The notes beneath the pieces were generated by a model, which ran no database searches, had not been told where the DNA came from, and saw only the letters and a program-made list of their open reading frames with translations. A DNA stretch of 21,449 nucleotides, from contig JAEYWK010000060.1 in NCBI GenBank assembly GCA_023431345.1, forward strand, positions 1 to 21,449, in the 5' to 3' direction. Shown one piece after another: positions 7,342-14,236 of this stretch. This stretch comes from Pseudomonadota bacterium. Its GTDB lineage: Bacteria > Myxococcota_A > Polyangia > Polyangiales > Polyangiaceae. The position numbers were made by a program, and so were the translations under genes. The first letter of the stretch is position 1, and every line of letters starts with the position of its first letter.

Positions 7342-8443
7342 TTTCGCGCCGGCCATCGGCGTGCACTGCCCTCTCCCCACCTACCCTGAATTGCCGCCGA
7401 TCGGCGGTAGCGTCGGCCCCGAGCCCGAAGACTTTCGCGTCGACGAGGTGCCCCTGTACGCGGCGAGCGGCAAGGGCGAGCACCAATACCTGCACATCGA
7501 AAAGCGCCTGCTCACCACGCCCGAGCTGACGCGCCGAGTCGCGCGCGCCCTCAACATCAACGATCGCGACATCGGCTACGCGGGGCTCAAGGACAAGTAC
7601 GCCGTCACCACGCAGTGGCTGTCGGTGTCGTGCAAAGCCAGCGTGTCGAGCGAGCTCGACCTGGGCGAAGGCGCGAAGCTCTTGGCGGTGACGCGCCACG
7701 ACAACAAGCTTCGGACGGGGCACCTGCTCGGCAATCGCTTCGCGATCACCTTGCTCGGCGTGCACGAAGACGCGCCGGCCCGCGCCGAAGCGATCGCGGC
7801 GCGGCTCCGCCACGACGGCCTGCCCAACTATTTCGGCCCCCAGCGCTTTGGCCATGGCGGCCGCAATTTGCCCGACGCGCTCAGGTTTCTCGCGCGCGGC
7901 GGTCGCAGTCGCAACCGCTTCGAGCAAAAGCTGCTGCCCAGCGTGATCCAATCCGAGCTGTTCAATCGCTACTTGAGCGCCCGGCTCGCGCTCGGCCGCG
8001 AGCGGCTGCTGCTCGGCGAGGTGGTGCGCCTCGAGGGTGCGGGCGCGATGTTCCGCGTCGAGGACGTCGCTCAGGAGCAGCCGCGCTTCGACGCGCGCGA
8101 TTTGCACCTGACTGGCCCCATGATCGGGCCGAAGATGCGCCCCGCGGCCGCGGCGGCGCTGGAGCTCGAGGAGAGCCTCACCCGCGAGCTCGGTCTGGAC
8201 CAGAGCGCGCTCACGACCCTGGGTCGCGCCGCCCCCGGTGCGCGGCGCGATCTGTTCGCGCCGCTCACCGACTTGGAGATCGACGAAGTCACGGGTCGCG
8301 AGCAGCGAGCCTTGCGCCTGTCTTTCACTCTTCCAGCCGGCGGGTACGCCACGGAGGTGATCCGCCAGCTCACGCATGCGCCATTCCTGGCCAGCCCCGG
8401 CGCCGAAAAGGCGGCCGAGGCGGACTCGACGCCCGACGAATAA
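7328..8443 (+). CDS. truD: tRNA pseudouridine(13) synthase TruD
   Basis: The 371-residue product isomerises uridine to pseudouridine at position 13 of certain tRNAs. The family signature GYAGLKDKYAVTTQ (83-96) contains the catalytic Asp89. Further TruD hallmarks are EDFRVDE near the N-terminus, LPNYFGPQRFGH, a LPSVIQSELFNRYLSAR stretch and a terminal LPAGGYATEVIRQL. The start is a TTG with a GAGGA site 5 bases upstream, overlapping the PP2C gene by 14 bases; GTG at 7361 is an alternative and would drop 11 non-conserved residues. The overlap with a phosphatase gene may be accidental packing rather than a functional link. Confidence 0.94.
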   Translation: MDNVDFAPAIGVHCPLPTYPELPPIGGSVGPEPEDFRVDEVPLYAASGKGEHQYLHIEKRLLTTPELTRRVARALNINDRDIGYAGLKDKYAVTTQWLSVSCKASVSSELDLGEGAKLLAVTRHDNKLRTGHLLGNRFAITLLGVHEDAPARAEAIAARLRHDGLPNYFGPQRFGHGGRNLPDALRFLARGGRSRNRFEQKLLPSVIQSELFNRYLSARLALGRERLLLGEVVRLEGAGAMFRVEDVAQEQPRFDARDLHLTGPMIGPKMRPAAAAALELEESLTRELGLDQSALTTLGRAAPGARRDLFAPLTDLEIDEVTGREQRALRLSFTLPAGGYATEVIRQLTHAPFLASPGAEKAAEADSTPDE

Positions 8444-8462
8444 GCCGCCTATACTGCTCACC

Positions 8463-8888
8463 ATGAGCGGGATCGACGGCAGCACGGTGCGGGGTCTCTC
8501 GAACGCCAAGCTCGAGGCGCTGGTAGAAATCATGTTCTTGGCGGCGTCGGCCGACGGCGAGTTCAGCCCCGTCGAGCGCGACCACTTCGTGAAGAGCGTC
8601 GAGTCGCTGACTGATAGCCGCCTCGGCCCGGCCGCCCTCGAGGCCGTGCTCGACCGCGCCAAAGCCGAGCTCGACGCGAGCGGACGCGCGGCGCGGCTGG
8701 CCTCCGTCAAAGAGCGCCTGCCCGAGGTCGGCGCTCGCAGGGTCGCGCTCTCGCTCGCGATTCAAGTGACGGCCGCAGACGGCATCATCCGCACCAGCGA
8801 GCGCGAGCTCATCCTGGAAACGGCCGAAGCGCTGCAAATCGACTCGAGCGACGCCGCTGATTTGGTGACGAAGCTCTCCGCCTCGTAG
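8463..8888 (+). CDS. TerB-like (tellurite-resistance-fold) protein
   Basis: The 141-residue all-helical product has the two-fold TerB pattern: MFLAASADGEFSPVERDHF in the first half and AIQVTAADGIIRTSERELI in the second. Each contains an ADG followed by an acidic residue five to six positions later, the pattern proposed for metal binding in TerB. Despite the name, small stand-alone TerB-like proteins are mostly of unknown role, and there are no other ter genes here. It begins 19 bases after truD, without a clear ribosome binding site, and is probably cotranscribed. The start MSGIDG was chosen because the longer reading frame runs back into truD with arginine-rich, shadow-like sequence. Confidence 0.75.
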   Translation: MSGIDGSTVRGLSNAKLEALVEIMFLAASADGEFSPVERDHFVKSVESLTDSRLGPAALEAVLDRAKAELDASGRAARLASVKERLPEVGARRVALSLAIQVTAADGIIRTSERELILETAEALQIDSSDAADLVTKLSAS

Positions 8889-8955
8889 CCTGGGCGCGCT
8901 TATACAAGCTGCTTTCTTGGCTGTGCGCGCGCGGGGTTGCCAAAATTCGCAGCGC

Positions 8956-9816
8956 ATGAAGCTGCACGCCCCCTGGCCCGCTTTGGCCCTGGTTTCGAAC
9001 CTACTCGGGGGCTGCGCCCACGAAGTCGGCGAAGCTCAGGCGCCTACGCCTGGCTGGGCCGCCGGCTGGGTCCTACCCGCCGACAGCTACGACTTTCCGC
9101 CCAACTCCCTGCCGCGCAAGCGCGACGTGAGCTCTTCGGCCAAGCGGGGCAACGCGACGGCGCCCACGCGAGGCAACGTCACGGCCCCGCCCAAGCCCGT
9201 CGTGATGTCTCCGCTGCGGTTCGCGGCCGCGCCGGGGGTACCCACGTACGCGGATGGCCGCCCGCGACCGCTAGCGCCAGAGCTGATCGCCAGCGAGCTC
9301 CCGCCCGGAGACGACTGCGTGCAGCAGCTGCGGGCGCAGGGCGTCGCGTTTCAACTCGTAGCGGACAAACGCGGCGTCGACACGCCGGTCACCATCGAAG
9401 GACCGATCGGCTCGGTGCGCTATTGGACGGTAGCGGGGCCCATGGTCGCCGACTGCCGGCTCGCGCTCGCGCTCGTCAAGATCGGGCCGGAGCTGCGCTC
9501 GCTGGGCATCAGCGCCGTGCGCTTCTCGGGCGCGTACTCGTACCGCATGGCGAGGGTCGGCCGATTGAGCCTCCACGCCTACGGCCTCGCCCTCGACATC
9601 CACGAGGTCACGGCCGACGGCAGGAGCTACGTCGTGTCCAAGGATTTCGCGCGCGGCCTGCCGAACGGCTGCGCGGCAGACGCTCCGGTGCTCAATCGCT
9701 TGGCGTGCCGGCTGGCGCAGCTGCGCTTGTTCCAAGAGCTGCTCACGCCCGATAGCAACCACGATCACCGCGATCACCTGCACATCGCGATCGCCCGCGC
9801 GCCGAGATCGGATTGA
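8956..9816 (+). CDS. Extensin-like / M15-type lipoprotein
   Basis: The 286-residue product begins with a short signal peptide ending in a lipobox LGGC (Cys20), so it should be a lipid-anchored envelope protein. A low-complexity linker (about 25-115) includes a doubled RGN(A/V)TAP unit at 64-78. The C-terminal domain (about 118-280) matches the extensin-like C family related to M15/VanY D-Ala-D-Ala peptidases: DCRLALALVKIGPEL, then HAYGLALDIH with putative ligands His207 and Asp214, and NHDHRDHLHIAI near the end (His274/His276). Paired cysteines (121, 167, 239, 251) could form disulfides. A role in peptidoglycan peptide cleavage is inferred from fold and location. The ATG at 8956 is chosen because it places the signal peptide first. 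Confidence 0.82.
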   Translation: MKLHAPWPALALVSNLLGGCAHEVGEAQAPTPGWAAGWVLPADSYDFPPNSLPRKRDVSSSAKRGNATAPTRGNVTAPPKPVVMSPLRFAAAPGVPTYADGRPRPLAPELIASELPPGDDCVQQLRAQGVAFQLVADKRGVDTPVTIEGPIGSVRYWTVAGPMVADCRLALALVKIGPELRSLGISAVRFSGAYSYRMARVGRLSLHAYGLALDIHEVTADGRSYVVSKDFARGLPNGCAADAPVLNRLACRLAQLRLFQELLTPDSNHDHRDHLHIAIARAPRSD

Positions 9817-9820
9817 GGGG

Positions 9821-9840
9821 CCGCTCAGGGCCGCTCAGGG
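9821..9840. repeat. Two perfect 10-bp tandem units in a convergent gene junction
   Basis: CCGCTCAGGG occurs twice in a row. On the minus strand the two units encode the last residues of MsrC and, because 10 is not a multiple of 3, the stop codon comes from the second unit read in a different frame. The junction with the convergent lipoprotein gene is only 8 bases. Confidence 0.7.
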
Positions 9841-10349
9841 CCCGCGCCGTCGCTCAGGCGCGACAGGTCCGAGCTCGCTAGCAGCAGCGTTGCGATCGCT
9901 TCGAGGCCGGCCGCGTCCTCCGCGTCGAAGCGGCTCGGCTCGGGGCTGTCCAGATCGAGCACGCCGTACAAAACGTCGCCGCGCAGCAGGGGGACGACGA
10001 GCTCGGACCGCGACGCGGAGTCGCAGGCGATGTGACCGGGGAAAGCGTGCACGTCGGGCACGACCAGGCTCTTTCGCTGCACGGCCGCCGCCCCGCACAC
10101 GCCGCGCCCGAGCGCGATGCGCACGCACGCCACCTTGCCTTGAAAGGGACCGAGCACCAGCTCCGTCCCGCGCAGCAGGTAGAACCCCGCCCAGTTGAGC
10201 GACGGCAGCGCTTCGTAGAGCAGGGCCGCGACGTTCGCAAAATTGGCGAGCCCGTCGCGCTCGCCCCGCAGGAGCGCCGCCACCTGCGCGTGAAGCTGCT
10301 GATAAGCCTCGGCCTTCGAGGCGGCCTCCCGGCGAGAACCGACGAACAT
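9825..10349 (-). CDS. msrC: Free methionine-(R)-sulfoxide reductase (GAF fold)
   Basis: The 174-residue product reduces free methionine-R-sulfoxide to methionine, helping against oxidative damage. It is a single GAF domain with the fRMsr signature: LPSLNWAGFYLLRG, LVLGPFQGKVACVRI, GRGVCGAAA, VVPDVHAFPGHIACDSASRSELVVPL and GVLDLDSP. All three expected cysteines are present (Cys75, Cys85, Cys109), which distinguishes a real enzyme from a generic GAF sensor. The start ATG at 10349 gives the usual length. It lies 11 bases after mutH on the same strand and is last in a likely four-gene operon. The C-terminal residues and stop come from a 10-bp tandem duplication. Confidence 0.92.
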   Translation of the reverse strand: MFVGSRREAASKAEAYQQLHAQVAALLRGERDGLANFANVAALLYEALPSLNWAGFYLLRGTELVLGPFQGKVACVRIALGRGVCGAAAVQRKSLVVPDVHAFPGHIACDSASRSELVVPLLRGDVLYGVLDLDSPEPSRFDAEDAAGLEAIATLLLASSDLSRLSDGAGPERP

Positions 10350-10360
10350 GCGGGCAGAGC

Positions 10361-11041
10361 TTACGGCACCCGGCGCGGCAGCGCGAAATGCCGCTCGAGC
10401 AGGGCGCGCGTGAACGCCGGTCGCAGGTAAAAGCCCTTGGGGAGCGCCGCGAAAGGCACGCCCTCGGCGTCGATGCCGACGCGCCGCGCGCGCGAGTGCG
10501 CCGCCTTCGGCCGGATTTGCAGGAACCGCCCCAGGTGACCGGTCAGCGCCTCGACGTGGCCGCGCCCGATGTAGCCGGCCAGCTCCTCCCAGTCTGCGCG
10601 CAGCACCGCCTCGTCTTCGGAGGCGAGCCGATAGAGCAGCGCCTGCCCGAGGCGCCGCTCGCCGACCGGGATCGCGCGCTCGCCTTCCACGGGCACCCAG
10701 AGCACGTGGGCGAGCTTGCGTCGCACGCGCGAGTCGGCCCACTCCACGGAGCCAATCTCCGTGAGCGGAATCGTGCACACGAAGGTCGACTCCACGGGCG
10801 CCCCGGCGCGGTCCACCGGCAACGTCTTGAGCTCGATGGCGAGCTCCGGAAAATCGGGCAGGGCGCGCGAGCCCGCCGTCGCGCCCAGCGCTCGCTCGAC
10901 CAAACCCCCGACGAAGCCCTTGGCGCGGCGCAGATCCGCCGGCACGGGCGCACCGAAGCGCGCCGCCAGCTCGGCGAGGCTCATGCCGGCAAGCGCGCGC
11001 GCTCGCTCGACCAGCTCGGCCTCACTGGCGGGCGCGCTCAC
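10361..11041 (-). CDS. mutH: DNA mismatch repair endonuclease MutH
   Basis: The 226-residue product aligns along its whole length with E. coli MutH (about 229 residues), which nicks the unmethylated strand at hemimethylated GATC after MutS/MutL activation. Matching segments are AKGFVGGLVERALGATAGS, DFPELAIELKTLPVD, TTFVC-like STFVCTIPLTE, RKLAHVLWVPVEGERAIP, LQIRPKAAHS and PKGFYLRPAFTRALLERHF. The catalytic acidic and basic set is kept: Asp63, Glu70 and Lys72 in the DxnExK motif, plus Glu49. The start is a GTG whose bases overlap the upstream gene's TGA (GTGA), the typical coupled arrangement, and it restores the family's N-terminal helix; the internal ATG at residue 20 would cut it. A Sau3AI-like restriction enzyme is a less likely alternative because length and motifs fit MutH and no methyltransferase is adjacent. 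Confidence 0.92.
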   Translation of the reverse strand: MSAPASEAELVERARALAGMSLAELAARFGAPVPADLRRAKGFVGGLVERALGATAGSRALPDFPELAIELKTLPVDRAGAPVESTFVCTIPLTEIGSVEWADSRVRRKLAHVLWVPVEGERAIPVGERRLGQALLYRLASEDEAVLRADWEELAGYIGRGHVEALTGHLGRFLQIRPKAAHSRARRVGIDAEGVPFAALPKGFYLRPAFTRALLERHFALPRRVP

Positions 11042-13539
11042 GACAGAGCTCGGTGACGACAAACGACGAGCGCGATGTCGTCCCGCTGCTCGTCCATGAA
11101 CTCGCGCACGGCCGCGCACAGCGCGTCGCGAATCACCGCCACGGGCTCGCGCCCCGCGCGCTCCAAGAGCTGAGCCAGCCGCGCGACGCCGAACTGCTCT
11201 CCGGCCACGTCCTGCGCCTCGATCACGCCGTCCGTGTACAGCAGCAGCACGTCGCCGTCGGCCAACGCGGCGCGCGAGTCTTCTGTGGCTTCGTCGATGT
11301 CGCGCGTGGCGCCTACCCACGTCCCGGGCGTGGGCACGACGTCGACGTGACCGGTCGCTCGACGCCACACCAGCATGTCTTCGTGCGCGCCCGCGAACGT
11401 CAAGCCTCCCGACTCATGGTAGCGAATCAGACATAGCGTCGCGTGCTCGTCTTGCTGCAAGCGCTCGCGCACGTTCTCGTAGAGCACGGAGTTGACGTGA
11501 CGCAGCAGCTCACGAGGCGGAGCCTGGGGGCTGCTGCGCACGAGCGCCGCGACCACGCTCTGCATCATCATCATCACGAGACCAGGGCCGAGCCCGTGCC
11601 CGGCCACGTCACCGATCCCGATCCAGCAGCCCTCGGGCGTGGGCAATACGTCGTAATAGTCGCCACCCACTTCCGTCGCCGGCAACATGGTCGCCGCGAT
11701 CTCCAGGCCAGGCACGCTCCAATTGCGCGGGAGAATCGAGGTCTGAATGCGCTGGGCGAGGGCGAGCTCTTGCTCCAGGCGCTGCTTCTCGGCCTTCTCG
11801 CGCGCGGCGGCCTCGTAGGCGACGCGCCGCACCAGCTCCGCCCCGTGCAGCGCCGCGCTCGTCAGCTCGCGCAGCAGCTCGTAGACCACTCGTCGCTTCG
11901 GGCCGAGCTCGAACAACGCGAAGCCGAGCTGGGTGTTCTCGAAGAACAGCGGCTGGACCACCATCGCGCGCCGGCGCTCGCGCAGCAGCCACGGCGGCGC
12001 CAGCTCGCGCGTCTCGAACACGTCTTCACCGGGAGGCAGCTCCAGCAGCCGGCCGCGATCGTAGGCCACGATCGAGCGCGACTTGGCGGGAGGGCTGCCC
12101 CAGCCCTCGTACAGCGCGACGAAGCAGCTCTTGATGCCGAGCGCCGGCAGGCGGTCGGCCAGCGCGCGCGGCAGGCTCTCGACGTCGAACGAGGTGATCA
12201 GGCTCTCGCTGGTGTCGGTCAAGATGCTGGCGGAGCGCTCGGCTTCGGTGCGCAGCGCGCGCTGCTCGCGATCGACCGCGTCTGTGATCAAGACGCGCAG
12301 CCGCTGCCAGATGTCCTCGAGCCGCATCCAGCGTCGCGCGTCGCCGCGCACACACGGGAGCAGGCGGCGTCGCAGCTCGGATAAGGTCATCTGCCAGGTG
12401 ACCACGTCACCGCCGACCTCGATCGTGCTCGAGAGCAGCTGCTCCAGGCGCTCGATCAGCCGGCGATCGGAGACGTGCTCGAGCGCCTCGACCAGCGCGT
12501 CGAGCAGCCCGCCTTCGAAGCCATAGTCGACGGCGCAGCGCGCGCGCTTGGCCGACAAGACCAGCTCCCGCGCCAGCTCGGGGCGCAAGCGCTCGAAGGC
12601 CTCGCGAAAAGGCTGGCCCAGCACGCTCAGGGACGGCGGCGCGTCAGAGGGCGCCCCGTCGCTGAGACAGCCACACGAGCGTCGTCGCACGAGCCGCGAG
12701 CCGAGCACGACGCGCTCTGGCACCGGCTCACCATCGAGCATCGCGAACAGCGTATCGAGCGCGCTCGAAGCGAGGTCGAAATAGGGCTGCCGCACCGTGG
12801 TCAGCGTCGGCGTGGCGCCGCGCGCCTCCTCCGCGTCGTCGAAGCCGACCACCGCCACTTGGTGCGGCACGTTGATCTCGCGCTCCCGCAGCAGCTCGAG
12901 CGCGCCCAGCGTCGAGAAGTCATTGGCGCCCACGACGGCGTCGAAGGACGTGCCGCGCTCCAGCAGCTCGTCGAGCGCGCGCTTGCCGGCGTCGAACGTG
13001 AAGTCACCTTGCACGACCAGCGCGGGGTCGTATTCGAGACCGAAATCGCGCAGCGCCTCGCGGTAGGCGTGAAAGCGTGTCTGGGCCTCTTGATTCTCGA
13101 CGGGGCCACGCAAGAACACGACCCGGCGCCGCCCGTGGCCGCTGATCAGGTGCATCACGGCCTCACGCATGCCCGCCGCGTTGTCGGCGACCACGACCGG
13201 CACCTGGGGCACGACGTGACCCAGCGTCACCGTCGGCAAGTCGGGGTAGCGAGCCAGAAACGACTCTATCACCTCTCCCGACGCGCTGAGGCTGAGCACC
13301 ACCAGCGCGTCGAGCGCCCGCGAAGACACGAGATCGTAGCAGTGGTTGCGCGACATCTCGTGGCCCTGCAGCGAGTGGAGCGACCCGCCCGCGAAGCAGA
13401 ACAAGTCGATGTCGCGCGTACGTGCCTCGAGCTCGAAGGCGGTGACGAGCATGCTCGCGTACTCGTTGTAGAGTGCGTCGAGCAACACGCCCACGCGGCG
13501 CCGCGGCGCCGCGCTCTGTCCGTGCTCAGCCGAGATCAA
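11038..13539 (-). CDS. LacI-type ligand sensor fused to SpoIIE (PP2C) phosphatase
   Basis: The 833-residue product starts directly with a periplasmic-binding-protein-like sensor of the LacI/GalR type (about 16-290: VGVLLDALYNEYASML, HGRRRVVFLRG, DAVVGANDFSTLGALELL, VAVVGFDDAEEA, LTTVRQPYFDLA) without the helix-turn-helix that LacI proteins have. A helical region (about 300-440) and a GAF-like region (about 440-570) follow, then a short coiled coil and a SpoIIE-type phosphatase (about 598-830) with AQRIQTSILP, GGDYYDV, GDVAGHGLGPGLVM, LLLYTDGVIEA and RDDIALVV, including the metal-binding Asp residues. No signal peptide or membrane segment is seen, so it is a cytoplasmic ligand-controlled phosphatase, perhaps acting on an anti-sigma-factor antagonist. 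The start is TTG at 13539, directly after an in-frame stop; no ATG or GTG fits earlier. Confidence 0.85.
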   Translation of the reverse strand: MISAEHGQSAAPRRRVGVLLDALYNEYASMLVTAFELEARTRDIDLFCFAGGSLHSLQGHEMSRNHCYDLVSSRALDALVVLSLSASGEVIESFLARYPDLPTVTLGHVVPQVPVVVADNAAGMREAVMHLISGHGRRRVVFLRGPVENQEAQTRFHAYREALRDFGLEYDPALVVQGDFTFDAGKRALDELLERGTSFDAVVGANDFSTLGALELLREREINVPHQVAVVGFDDAEEARGATPTLTTVRQPYFDLASSALDTLFAMLDGEPVPERVVLGSRLVRRRSCGCLSDGAPSDAPPSLSVLGQPFREAFERLRPELARELVLSAKRARCAVDYGFEGGLLDALVEALEHVSDRRLIERLEQLLSSTIEVGGDVVTWQMTLSELRRRLLPCVRGDARRWMRLEDIWQRLRVLITDAVDREQRALRTEAERSASILTDTSESLITSFDVESLPRALADRLPALGIKSCFVALYEGWGSPPAKSRSIVAYDRGRLLELPPGEDVFETRELAPPWLLRERRRAMVVQPLFFENTQLGFALFELGPKRRVVYELLRELTSAALHGAELVRRVAYEAAAREKAEKQRLEQELALAQRIQTSILPRNWSVPGLEIAATMLPATEVGGDYYDVLPTPEGCWIGIGDVAGHGLGPGLVMMMMQSVVAALVRSSPQAPPRELLRHVNSVLYENVRERLQQDEHATLCLIRYHESGGLTFAGAHEDMLVWRRATGHVDVVPTPGTWVGATRDIDEATEDSRAALADGDVLLLYTDGVIEAQDVAGEQFGVARLAQLLERAGREPVAVIRDALCAAVREFMDEQRDDIALVVCRHRALS

Positions 13540-13570
13540 GCCGCCCGATCATACACGGACGGCCGCCGCT

Positions 13571-14086
13571 CTACTTGTCCTTGTAAGTCACTTGGCCGAT
13601 GAAGTCGCCCTTGCCCAGATCCACGCCGTTGTGACGCAGAATGGCGTACACCATGCTCGCGTGAAAATAGATGTTGGGCAGCTGGCGCTCGATCAGATAG
13701 TCGGCGCCGAGCATGCCCTTGCCCTCGGGAAAGAAGGGCAACGAGAGCAGGCGCTCGGCGGCGCCGTCGAAGTCGGCGGCCTGGAAAGTGTCGAGATAAG
13801 CGATCACCGAGTGCAGGCGCCTGCGCAGCTCGTCGAGCGTCTGCTCGGTGTCGGGGTGCTTGGGCGGATCCTTGGCCGTCAAGCGCGCTGGCGTCAGCTT
13901 GCACTGGTCACAGACCGCTTGAATCTGGCGCACCAGCGCGAACTGATCGGGAGCGAGACGCGCCGAGAGCAGCGTGTTCGGGTCGAACTTCTTGCCTTCG
14001 GCAAAGGCGACCGCCTTGTCGAGCCAGCGCTCGACGTTTTGAAGGATGCGTTTGAACTGGGGGATGGTGGCTGCGTAGAGATTCAT
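13571..14086 (-). CDS. DUF1993 family protein
   Basis: The 171-residue product matches the DUF1993 pattern over its full length: YAATIPQFKRILQNVERWLDKA, FDPNTLLSARLAPDQFALVRQIQAVCDQ, HPDTEQTLDELRRRL and a C-terminal PNIYFHASMVYAILRHNGVDLGKGDFIG. The family resembles DinB-like four-helix proteins and has no established function. The start ATG has GGAG 6 bases upstream. It is the first gene of the run DUF1993 - sensor/SpoIIE - mutH - msrC, with 31 bases before the next start. Whether it works with mutH is unknown. Confidence 0.85.
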   Translation of the reverse strand: MNLYAATIPQFKRILQNVERWLDKAVAFAEGKKFDPNTLLSARLAPDQFALVRQIQAVCDQCKLTPARLTAKDPPKHPDTEQTLDELRRRLHSVIAYLDTFQAADFDGAAERLLSLPFFPEGKGMLGADYLIERQLPNIYFHASMVYAILRHNGVDLGKGDFIGQVTYKDK

Positions 14087-14236
14087 CGGGTTCTCCGGGT
14101 GCTGCCTCTAAGACCCTCGCCCCGAGAGCGGAAGCGTCTCGCATCGATTTTTTGCCGATCATTTGCTCGAGCGTCCCGCGCAGCCCAAGTATTCCGAGAT
14201 TTGGCGCGGCCGCGGCGACTGAGCTACGGTCCGGCC
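14087..14236. promoter_or_regulatory. Divergent promoter region (DUF1993 operon / L,D-transpeptidase)
   Basis: A 150-base gap between divergent starts. It contains a GGAG ribosome binding site for the DUF1993 gene (14093-14096 on the minus strand) and a locally AT-rich stretch around 14140-14170 that is a plausible promoter zone. No convincing -35/-10 pair could be assigned by eye. Confidence 0.4.

Noticed and set aside
7286..8710. Long minus-strand frame (474 codons) opposite truD and the TerB-like gene
   Set aside because: It is a shadow of real genes in GC-rich DNA; its sequence is Arg/Ala/Glu-rich with no recognisable motif, while the plus strand encodes clear TruD.
8889..8955. TATACA-like -10 box before the extensin-like lipoprotein gene
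   Set aside because: No matching -35 at a proper distance; the nearest TTG-type hexamer is about 33 bases away.
11443..12384. Plus-strand frame opposite the sensor/SpoIIE gene
   Set aside because: Gln/Arg/His-rich shadow with no family features.
13592..14236. Upstream extension of the L,D-transpeptidase frame
   Set aside because: It is antisense to the DUF1993 gene; the GTG at 14237 directly begins a lipoprotein signal peptide.
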